Source of the DNA: Gallionella sp. UBA4737
Lineage (GTDB): Bacteria; Pseudomonadota; Gammaproteobacteria; Burkholderiales; Gallionellaceae
Reading direction: 5' to 3'
DNA length: 5,618 nucleotides
Assembly: GCA_002403995.1 (NCBI GenBank)
Contig: DHIV01000095.1
Span: 1 to 5,618, forward strand
Shown: positions 1 through 5,618 of the stretch, one piece after another
Position numbering within the stretch: the stretch's first letter is position 1
Layout: each line of letters opens with the position of its first letter
The notes under the pieces: model-generated
What the model saw: the letters and a program-made list of their open reading frames with translations, nothing else
The model's database searches: none
What the model was told of the DNA's origin: nothing
Made by a program: the position numbers and the translations under genes

Positions 1-1
1 C

Positions 2-1399
2 ATGACGTGCGTGATACTGATTGCGGATACGCTGATCAAGCAAAGCGGCAGGCTGATCACTTACATGCTGGTGCAACTCACCCTGATGGGTTGTGCGCTG
101 ATCACCGTGGGCACGCATGAGAATGGTGTGGCGCAGGTCTTTCACAACATGTTCGTGGACGATCTGATGTCCGATGTATTGAAGCTGCTGACCTATCTGG
201 CGGTTTCCATGATGCTGGTATATTCACGCCAATATCTCACCGTGCGCGATCTGTTCAGCGGCGAGTTCATGGTATTGACACTGTTTGCCACACTGGGCAT
301 GATGGTGATGATCTCAGCCAACCATTTCCTGGCGCTGTATCTCGGCCTGGAACTGCTTTCCCTGAGCCTGTATGCGATGGTCGCATTGCAGCGCGATTCA
401 GCCATCGCCACCGAAGCCGCGATGAAATACTTCATCCTCGGAGCGCTGGCTTCCGGCCTGCTGTTGTACGGAATGTCCATGCTGTATGGGGCGACCGGTT
501 CGCTGGAATTGGACAAGGTATCGAACGCGATCCAGTCCGGGAATGCGGATAATACCCTGCTGGTGTTCGGATTGGTGTTCGTGGTATCCGGACTGGCCTT
601 CAAACTTGGCGTGGTGCCATTCCATATGTGGCTGCCGGATGTATATCACGGCGCACCGACAGCGATGACCATGCTGATCGGATCGGCGCCGAAACTCGCC
701 GCTTTTGCATTTGTTTCGCGCATCCTGGTGTCCGGGCTGCAACCGCTGTGGCTGCACTGGACGGGCATGTTGACCATACTTGCGATTGCCTCGATGGCAC
801 TCGGCAATATCACCGCGATAGCGCAAACCAACCTCAAACGCATGTTCGCCTATTCGACCATCGCGCACATGGGCTTCCTGCTGCTGGGCTTCATCAGCGG
901 CGACAAAGAGGGTTATGGGTCTTCGATGTTCTACGCGGTGATCTACGTGCTGATGTCGCTCGGGGCATTCGGCATGATCATGCTGCTGTCCAGGGTGGGA
1001 TTCGAGGCAGATAATCTCAATGACTTCAAAGGCCTCAATCAGCGCAGTCCATGGCTCGCCTTCATGATGTTGCTGCTGATGTTCTCCATGGCCGGGGTGC
1101 CCCCCACCGTGGGTTTCTACGCAAAATTCTCGGTGCTGAATGCCGTCGTGCAAACAGGACACGTCTGGCTGGCCGTCGTGGCGGTACTGTTTTCACTGAT
1201 CGGTGCGTTCTATTATCTGCGCATCGTGAAGTTGATGTATTTTGATGCGCCGGAAAGTCATGCGCCTATCATCTTCGGGCAGGATACCACGCTGCTGATC
1301 AGCGTGAACGGATTGGCCGTGCTGTTGCTGGGTTTGCTGCCTGGCACGCTGATGTCGGTTTGTGCCGTGTCCGTGCAACAATCCTTGTTGCTGCATTAA
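2..1399 (+). CDS. nuoN: NADH-quinone oxidoreductase subunit N (complex I), 5' partial
   Basis: NuoN is one of the antiporter-like inner-membrane subunits of proton-pumping NADH:quinone oxidoreductase. The visible 465 residues are almost entirely hydrophobic helices. Family residues are present (window numbering): the TM5 glutamate E117 in LGLELLSLSLYAM, lysine K201 in GLAFKLGVVPFHMWLPDVYHG, K231 in SAPKLAAF, the NLKRMFAYSTIAHMGF segment, and K375 in PPTVGFYAKFSVL. E117, K201 and K231 sit 16 positions below the E. coli residues I recall as E133, K217 and K247. About 16-20 N-terminal residues are therefore missing, and the ATG at base 2 is an internal Met rather than the start. The true start lies upstream of the window. 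NuoN is normally the last gene of the nuo operon, so the rest of nuo probably lies to the left. No terminator is visible after the TAA. Family assignment is very secure. Confidence 0.97.
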   Translation: MTCVILIADTLIKQSGRLITYMLVQLTLMGCALITVGTHENGVAQVFHNMFVDDLMSDVLKLLTYLAVSMMLVYSRQYLTVRDLFSGEFMVLTLFATLGMMVMISANHFLALYLGLELLSLSLYAMVALQRDSAIATEAAMKYFILGALASGLLLYGMSMLYGATGSLELDKVSNAIQSGNADNTLLVFGLVFVVSGLAFKLGVVPFHMWLPDVYHGAPTAMTMLIGSAPKLAAFAFVSRILVSGLQPLWLHWTGMLTILAIASMALGNITAIAQTNLKRMFAYSTIAHMGFLLLGFISGDKEGYGSSMFYAVIYVLMSLGAFGMIMLLSRVGFEADNLNDFKGLNQRSPWLAFMMLLLMFSMAGVPPTVGFYAKFSVLNAVVQTGHVWLAVVAVLFSLIGAFYYLRIVKLMYFDAPESHAPIIFGQDTTLLISVNGLAVLLLGLLPGTLMSVCAVSVQQSLLLH

Positions 1400-1428
1400 C
1401 TACCCGATGCGCGGGGTTCGATTCTGCT

Positions 1429-1433
1429 AGAGG
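1429..1433 (+). promoter_or_regulatory. Ribosome binding site of the diheme cytochrome gene
   Basis: AGAGG lies 6 bases before the ATG at 1440 and supports that start. The whole nuoN-cytochrome gap (1400-1439) is only 40 bases. I see no hairpin with a T-run and no convincing -35/-10 pair in it, so read-through from the nuo operon is plausible. Confidence 0.6.
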
Positions 1434-1439
1434 CCCATC

Positions 1440-2486
1440 ATGTTTAAGCCGCCACGCCGGTTAGCGTTGGCCCTTCTTGCCATGATACTTGTGTGTGGAG
1501 CAGCGTTTTTCTTCTATTCGTTCCCCGATCCAGGCAAGTCGCAAAGCAGTTCTGACCTGATCGCCGAGTCCAGTGTCGAACAGGAACCGATTACCCCTAT
1601 CCCGCTTGATTTAAAACTAGACGCGCGCAAGGTTGCATTGGGGAGGCGTCTGTTCCTGGATCCGCATTTTTCACGCGACAATAGAACTTCCTGCGCTTAT
1701 TGCCACAGCCTGGCGACGGGCGGAACAGACGGTTTGCCGCATGCTGGTGGTGTTGGCGGAAAGCCGGGCCGGTTCTTCACCCAGACGGTATTCAACAGCG
1801 GATTCAGTTCCATGCTGTTCCGGGACGGGCGCGCGGCAACACTGGAAGAACTGATCGATTTTCCGCTACCGCATTCCGCCGGGATGGATTTGACCTGGCC
1901 GGAGGTCGTTGCCGTGCTGGAGCAGGATGAAGCTTATCGCGACGCCTTCAAGGATATTTACCAGGATGGCATCAAGCCGCATTCGGTCAAGGATGCCTTT
2001 GCCACTTTCGCGCGCTCGCTGACAACCCCGAATTCAAAATTCGACCGCTTCCTGCGCGGCGACAAGCACGCGCTTGATCGTTCCGAACTGGCCGGTTATC
2101 AGCTGTTCAAAAACCTGGGATGCATCAGTTGCCACCAGGGAGCGAATGTGGGCGGCAACATGTATGAAAAGCTCGGTTTGGTCGAAAATTACTATGCGCA
2201 CCGCGGTAATGTGCAGCAGGCTGATTTCGGGCGCTACAACCTGACCGGGAACGAAGCGGACCGATATGAATTCCGTGTGCCGCCACTGAGAAACGTGGCT
2301 TTGTCCGCGCCTTATTTTCATGATGCTTCTGCGCTCACATTGGATCAGGCAGTTGCCACCATGGCCAGATATCAGTTGGGTGCGGATTTGAGCGCTGACG
2401 AGATAAGCAAGATTGTGAAGTTCCTCAATACACTGACCGGCATCAATATTTTGACCGGCTCATATCAGGGTGAGGCAGGCAAATGA
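1440..2486 (+). CDS. Membrane-anchored diheme cytochrome c, cytochrome c peroxidase/MauG family, atypical active site
   Basis: This 348-residue protein has a basic N-terminus (MFKPPRR) and one hydrophobic segment at about 8-27, which should export it and probably anchor it with the body in the periplasm. Two heme c motifs are present: CAYCH (C85, C88, H89) and CISCH (C228, C231, H232), the two-domain layout of bacterial diheme peroxidases. Other family marks are GGTDGLP after heme 1, FRDGRAATLEEL (127-138), FRVPPLRNVALSAPYFHD (278-295), M308 in the position of the axial Met of the high-potential heme, and IVKFLNTLTG near the end. Family enzymes reduce H2O2 with electrons from small cytochromes or cupredoxins; MauG-type members oxidise protein residues. 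Odd points, by eye against a remembered Pseudomonas enzyme: the active-site Gln aligns with L138, the Glu with G148, the inter-heme Trp of FWDGRA with R128, and the loop His that switches ligation aligns with V105, although H101 is close. It may therefore be a divergent peroxidase, an electron carrier or a sensor subunit. The start has a good ribosome site, and the stop overlaps the next gene. Confidence 0.93.
   Translation: MFKPPRRLALALLAMILVCGAAFFFYSFPDPGKSQSSSDLIAESSVEQEPITPIPLDLKLDARKVALGRRLFLDPHFSRDNRTSCAYCHSLATGGTDGLPHAGGVGGKPGRFFTQTVFNSGFSSMLFRDGRAATLEELIDFPLPHSAGMDLTWPEVVAVLEQDEAYRDAFKDIYQDGIKPHSVKDAFATFARSLTTPNSKFDRFLRGDKHALDRSELAGYQLFKNLGCISCHQGANVGGNMYEKLGLVENYYAHRGNVQQADFGRYNLTGNEADRYEFRVPPLRNVALSAPYFHDASALTLDQAVATMARYQLGADLSADEISKIVKFLNTLTGINILTGSYQGEAGK
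2472..2475 (+). promoter_or_regulatory. Ribosome binding site and stop/start overlap (ATGA) of the c-di-GMP gene
   Basis: GAGG lies 7 bases before the ATG at 2483, inside the last codons of the cytochrome gene. The ATG shares bases with the cytochrome TGA (2484-2486), giving an ATGA overlap typical of translational coupling. This fixes the start of the downstream gene, and the basic segment plus membrane helix that follow fit a real N-terminus. Confidence 0.65.
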
Positions 2487-5062
2487 TTCGGGCCGGTGGA
2501 ATCGGATTCTTAAAGAGAAATTTCCGGCAATTGGTCTTGTCCGGCGTGACTGCAGCCGGTTTGCTATTTCTGTTTGTAAAGGCACAGTCTGTCGATTCTG
2601 AGACGCACACCTTGCTGGCCGGTGATCTTCGTGAGTTGCACGCGCGCGACACCGAACTGGGCGAGGCGGTGCTGCAGCACCATTATCAGTTGTTTCATAA
2701 CTACGATGGGGTGGCCGCCATCATGCAGCGTATGCGGACACTGAGCGCCAAATTGCCGCAATATCAGCAAGCCGGCGCATTGCCGGACACGCCCGAAGTG
2801 ACGCGTGAGTTGAGCGTGTTGCAGCAGCAGATCGAACACAAGGCGGCCGCGCTTGAAGCGTTCAAGTCCAATAACGCGGTGGCAAAGACCGCCCTGATTT
2901 TCTTGCCGCGCATGGTCAATGTCGTGCTGGCACAACTGCCGGAGTCGGACACATTGCGGCGCGACAGATTCGAATTCCTGCTTCGCGACGCGCTGATGAT
3001 GACAGTCAATCGAGACAATCATGCGCATCAGATCCTGAAACAGGATATTGCCATGATCGATCGGATGATCCCTGGATTGCCAAGTCTGGTACAGGCTCCG
3101 GCAATCCTGGCGTTGCGCCATGCCAGGAGCATCTTGGAGAATGAAATCGGCATGCCGGACCTGCTCATGCAGCTCAGCTCGCACGGAAATAATCACGTCG
3201 GGACAGGGTTGGAGCAGCTCTATCTGGATTATTTCCATGCGCAGCAACGCGCCGCTGCCAGCTACCGCCTGCTGTTGTTATTGGCAGCAATGCTGATGTT
3301 TGGATATGCCATTTATGCCTACTATCGAATGAGGGAGCGAGGGCAGCAGTTGCGCATCGCCGCCACAGCTTTTGAGACTCAGGAAGGTATCATGATCACC
3401 GGCCTGGATCATCGCATCATGCAGATCAACCGTGCCTTCACCTACTTGACTGGCTACACTGCCGATGAGGCGATAGGACAGACCCCCGGGCTGCTCAAGT
3501 CCGGACGACATGATGCAGATTTTTATCCCGGAATGTGGGCAGCCATCGCCACTGACAAATATTGGCAGGGGGAAGTCTGGAGCCGGCACAAGGACGGCAG
3601 GATTTATCCGATTTGGCTTACCACCACTGCTGTCACCGAAGCGGATGGTAAAGTAACGCACTATGTTTCGATGTTTACCGACATCACGTTGCGCAAGGAG
3701 GCAGAAGAGCAGATACACCAACTGGCATTCTATGATGCGCTCACCAACCTGCCCAATCGCCGCCTGTTGCTGAATCGCCTGAGTCATGCCATGGCTTCCA
3801 GCGCACGAAGCGGTGAACATGGCGTGATTCTGTTCATCGATCTGGATAACTTCAAGACGCTTAACGATACCAAGGGTCACGATATCGGCGATATGCTGTT
3901 GATCGAAGCAGCCCGGCGTTTGCAAGCCTGTGTGCGCGCGGGAGATACGGTTGCCCGTCTGGGTGGCGACGAGTTCGTCGTCATGCTGGGAAGTCTGAGC
4001 GCGGAAGCGGAGCATGCGGCCGCCGAAGCGAAGGCGGCAGGAGAAAATGTCCGCGAATCCCTCAGTCAGCCATACTACTTGCGGGATTTTGAACATCACA
4101 GTTCCTGCAGTATCGGTATCAGTCTGTTCCATGCTCACGATATCAGTGTGGACGATCTGCTCAGACGTGCCGATACAGCGATGTATGAGGCAAAAACTGC
4201 CGGCCGCAATGCGCTGCGATTCTTCGATCCGCATATGCAGGCCGTGCTCGAAGCGCGAGTCCTGCTTGAAACCGATCTGCACTATGCGCTCTCACAGCAG
4301 CAATTCGAGCTCTTTTTCCAGGTACAGGTGAATGCCGCCAACCAACCCATCGGTGTCGAAGCTTTGCTGCGCTGGATGCATCCGGCAAGGGGGCTGGTCC
4401 TGCCGGCAGAATTCATCCCGCTGGCGGAAGAAACCGGGCTGATTGTGCCTATCGGGCAATGGGTGCTGGAAACCGCCTGCGCACAAATCAAGGTATGGGA
4501 AAGGCATTCCCTGACTGGTGAACTGCAGCTTGCCGTTAATGTGAGCGCGCGCCAGTTTCACCAGCCTGATTTCGTTGGACGAATGTGTGAGACCCTGAAA
4601 AGGACCGGTGCCGATCCGTCCCGGCTCAAGCTTGAACTGACCGAAAGCGTGGTGCTGGGCAATATCGCCGACACGGTCGCAAAGATGCACGAACTCAAGC
4701 GGATCGGTGTGCGCTTCTCCATGGACGACTTCGGCACGGGCTACTCATCGCTGTCTTACTTGACGCAATTCCCGCTTGACCAATTGAAGATCGACCGTTC
4801 TTTTGTGCACAACCTTGGTATAAAACATTCTGACGCAGTGATCGTGCAGACCATCATCGGCATGGCCAACAGCCTTGGAATCGAAGTGATTTCGGAAGGG
4901 GTGGAGACGAATGAGCAGCGCGCTTTTCTGGAGCGTGCCGGTTGTATGGCCTATCAGGGGTATTTGTATGGAAATCCGGTACCGCTGGACGAGTTCGAAG
5001 ACATGATGCTGTACGGCAATTTTTCGCAAACCAGGATCGGGTCACAGCCCCAGCTGTGTTGA
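2483..5062 (+). CDS. Transmembrane DAHL-PAS-GGDEF-EAL cyclic-di-GMP cyclase/phosphodiesterase
   Basis: This 859-residue inner-membrane sensor enzyme can by motif both make and break c-di-GMP. Order: membrane helix about 15-33; periplasmic all-helical region about 36-258; membrane helix about 261-281; PAS about 290-402; GGDEF about 413-580; EAL about 590-845. The periplasmic region fits the double all-helical ligand-binding (DAHL) pattern: DLRELHARDTELGEAVL, LFHNYDG, EAFKSNNAV..LIFLP, and LRHARSILEN just before the second helix. The cyclase has DALTNLPNRR (418-427), metal-binding D453 in FIDLDNFK, an intact GGDEF (494-498) and an RAGD inhibitory I-site (485-488) five residues before it. The phosphodiesterase has EALLRW (E626), N686 in NVSARQ, E718 in LELTES, DDFGTGYSS (748-756), K769 in LKIDRSF, E805 in SEGVET and Q825 in QGYLYG, so it looks catalytically complete. 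The usual QPQ or QPI near its start reads QVQ (613-615). There is no CXXCH and no Cys in the periplasmic part. Coupling to the diheme cytochrome suggests a redox or oxidant input (inference); net activity cannot be read from sequence. Confidence 0.95.
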   Translation: MIRAGGIGFLKRNFRQLVLSGVTAAGLLFLFVKAQSVDSETHTLLAGDLRELHARDTELGEAVLQHHYQLFHNYDGVAAIMQRMRTLSAKLPQYQQAGALPDTPEVTRELSVLQQQIEHKAAALEAFKSNNAVAKTALIFLPRMVNVVLAQLPESDTLRRDRFEFLLRDALMMTVNRDNHAHQILKQDIAMIDRMIPGLPSLVQAPAILALRHARSILENEIGMPDLLMQLSSHGNNHVGTGLEQLYLDYFHAQQRAAASYRLLLLLAAMLMFGYAIYAYYRMRERGQQLRIAATAFETQEGIMITGLDHRIMQINRAFTYLTGYTADEAIGQTPGLLKSGRHDADFYPGMWAAIATDKYWQGEVWSRHKDGRIYPIWLTTTAVTEADGKVTHYVSMFTDITLRKEAEEQIHQLAFYDALTNLPNRRLLLNRLSHAMASSARSGEHGVILFIDLDNFKTLNDTKGHDIGDMLLIEAARRLQACVRAGDTVARLGGDEFVVMLGSLSAEAEHAAAEAKAAGENVRESLSQPYYLRDFEHHSSCSIGISLFHAHDISVDDLLRRADTAMYEAKTAGRNALRFFDPHMQAVLEARVLLETDLHYALSQQQFELFFQVQVNAANQPIGVEALLRWMHPARGLVLPAEFIPLAEETGLIVPIGQWVLETACAQIKVWERHSLTGELQLAVNVSARQFHQPDFVGRMCETLKRTGADPSRLKLELTESVVLGNIADTVAKMHELKRIGVRFSMDDFGTGYSSLSYLTQFPLDQLKIDRSFVHNLGIKHSDAVIVQTIIGMANSLGIEVISEGVETNEQRAFLERAGCMAYQGYLYGNPVPLDEFEDMMLYGNFSQTRIGSQPQLC

Positions 5063-5097
5063 TGCCGCAGGGCCGCGCCGTCCGGTACCTGTCGGCA
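5063..5097 (+). terminator. Candidate weak terminator hairpin after the c-di-GMP gene
   Basis: TGCCGCAGG (5063-5071) can pair with CCTG-T-CGGCA (5088-5097), giving a 9-bp stem with one bulged T and a 16-base GC-rich loop. The T-run is short and displaced: TTTT at 5105-5108, after TCTGAA-like sequence. It is therefore not a classical intrinsic terminator, but it lies exactly between the stop codon and the pyrG promoter candidate. Confidence 0.3.
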
Positions 5098-5106
5098 GTC
5101 TGAATT

Positions 5107-5134
5107 TTGATAGCAGGGCGTTTTACGGTATCAT
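5107..5134 (+). promoter_or_regulatory. Candidate sigma70 promoter of pyrG
   Basis: TTGATA (5107-5112) and TATCAT (5129-5134), 16 bases apart, resemble -35 and -10 boxes. Transcription would start near 5141 and leave a leader of about 26 bases before the pyrG ATG. This separates pyrG from the upstream redox/c-di-GMP genes. I see no room for a complex leader or riboswitch. Confidence 0.5.
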
Positions 5135-5166
5135 CGCGCCTTACGAAATCATTTGTTCGGACCCGC

Positions 5167-5618
5167 ATGACCAAGTACATCTTCATCACCGGCGGCGTTG
5201 TCTCTTCATTGGGGAAGGGCATTGCCGCCGCTTCGCTCGCAGCCATTCTGGAATCGCGCGGTTTGAAGGTGACGATGCTCAAGCTGGATCCTTATATCAA
5301 CGTCGACCCCGGCACCATGAGCCCGTTCCAGCACGGTGAGGTTTTCGTGACCGAAGACGGTGCGGAAACCGATCTGGATCTGGGACATTACGAGCGCTTC
5401 ATTTCCGCCAAGATGCGCAAGGCCAACAACTTCACCACCGGGCAGATCTACGACAGCGTGATCCGCAAGGAACGGCGCGGCGAATATCTGGGCAAGACGG
5501 TGCAGGTGATCCCGCATATCACCAACGAGATCCAGGCTTTCGTCGAGCGCGGCGCAGCCGCCTCACATGACGGCAAGGCCGATGTGGCGATCGTCGAGAT
5601 CGGCGGAACGGTCGGCGA
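5167..5618 (+). CDS. pyrG: CTP synthase, 3' partial
   Basis: CTP synthase makes CTP from UTP, ATP and glutamine in the cytoplasm, the last step of pyrimidine nucleotide synthesis. The window holds 150 complete codons of an expected 540-550, all within the N-terminal synthetase domain; the C-terminal glutaminase domain lies outside. Family sequence starts at once: MTKYIFITGGVVSSLGKG, with the phosphate-binding GGVVSSLGKG loop at 9-18 and K17. It continues with KLDPYINVDPGTMSPFQHGE (39-58), DGAETDLDLGHYERF (64-78; D71 matches the Mg-binding Asp of the E. coli enzyme), QVIPHIT (113-119) and VEIGGTVG (143-150; E144 is the second metal ligand). The start at 5167 fits the family N-terminus exactly, although its ribosome site is poor (only GGA at 5159-5161). 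The gene appears intact to the window edge. Confidence 0.98.
   Translation, partial: MTKYIFITGGVVSSLGKGIAAASLAAILESRGLKVTMLKLDPYINVDPGTMSPFQHGEVFVTEDGAETDLDLGHYERFISAKMRKANNFTTGQIYDSVIRKERRGEYLGKTVQVIPHITNEIQAFVERGAAASHDGKADVAIVEIGGTVG

Noticed and set aside
2..4. ATG at the window edge as the nuoN start codon
   Set aside because: Key residues E117, K201 and K231 are uniformly about 16 positions too early compared with full-length NuoN, so the first helix is cut and this Met is internal.
1494..1496. Cys19 of the cytochrome as a lipoprotein attachment site
   Set aside because: The preceding residues are M-I-L-V, and Val at -1 does not fit a lipobox (Gly, Ala or Ser expected). A simple signal anchor is more likely.
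3278..4282. 334-codon open frame on the - strand inside the GGDEF/EAL gene
   Set aside because: It lies wholly antisense to a well-supported gene, its translation shows no recognisable domain, and long antisense frames are common in GC-rich coding DNA. Other antisense frames (for example 398-1162 and 2564-3247) were rejected for the same reason.
5062..5103. 13-codon ORF whose ATG overlaps the stop of the c-di-GMP gene (TGATG)
   Set aside because: It is very short, lies over the candidate terminator stem and has no family resemblance. The overlap is probably chance.
5063..5166. Riboswitch or leader attenuator controlling pyrG
   Set aside because: The likely leader is only about 26 bases, with no initial C/G-run of the type used in Gram-positive pyrG control and no space for an aptamer.
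1..5618. CRISPR array, insertion sequence, tRNA or attachment site
   Set aside because: I found no regularly spaced repeats, transposase sequence, terminal inverted repeats or tRNA-like sequence. Almost all of the window is occupied by four coding genes.

Overview
The window looks like chromosomal DNA of a Gram-negative proteobacterium, most likely a betaproteobacterium. The support is moderate: a bacterial-type nuoN at the end of a presumed nuo operon, periplasmic c-type cytochrome biology, GC-rich coding sequence, and protein sequences of betaproteobacterial character. I cannot fix the genus from the sequence alone. All genes lie on the + strand and fill nearly the whole window. I see no mobile elements, CRISPR arrays, tRNAs or rRNAs.

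Layout: (1) 2-1399, the 3' part of nuoN, complex I membrane subunit N, cut at its 5' end by the window edge. (2) 1440-2486, a membrane-anchored diheme c-type cytochrome of the bacterial cytochrome c peroxidase/MauG family, starting 40 bases after nuoN. (3) 2483-5062, a large transmembrane cyclic-di-GMP enzyme (DAHL-type periplasmic sensor, PAS, GGDEF, EAL) whose start codon overlaps the cytochrome stop codon. (4) 5063-5166, a short intergenic region with a weak candidate terminator and a good sigma70-like promoter. (5) 5167-5618, the first 150 codons of pyrG, CTP synthase, cut by the window edge.

The most interesting part is the pair in the middle. A periplasmic diheme cytochrome is translationally coupled to a sensor enzyme with a periplasmic all-helical domain and cytoplasmic c-di-GMP synthesis and breakdown domains. 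Both sit directly behind the complex I operon with no visible terminator or promoter between. By eye, the cytochrome keeps both heme sites and the axial Met of the second heme. It appears to have lost the Gln and Glu that line the peroxidase active site, and the Trp that lies between the hemes in classical enzymes. Together this suggests a redox- or oxidant-sensing module that feeds respiratory state into c-di-GMP signalling; that role is inference. The flanking nuoN and pyrG are ordinary housekeeping genes.
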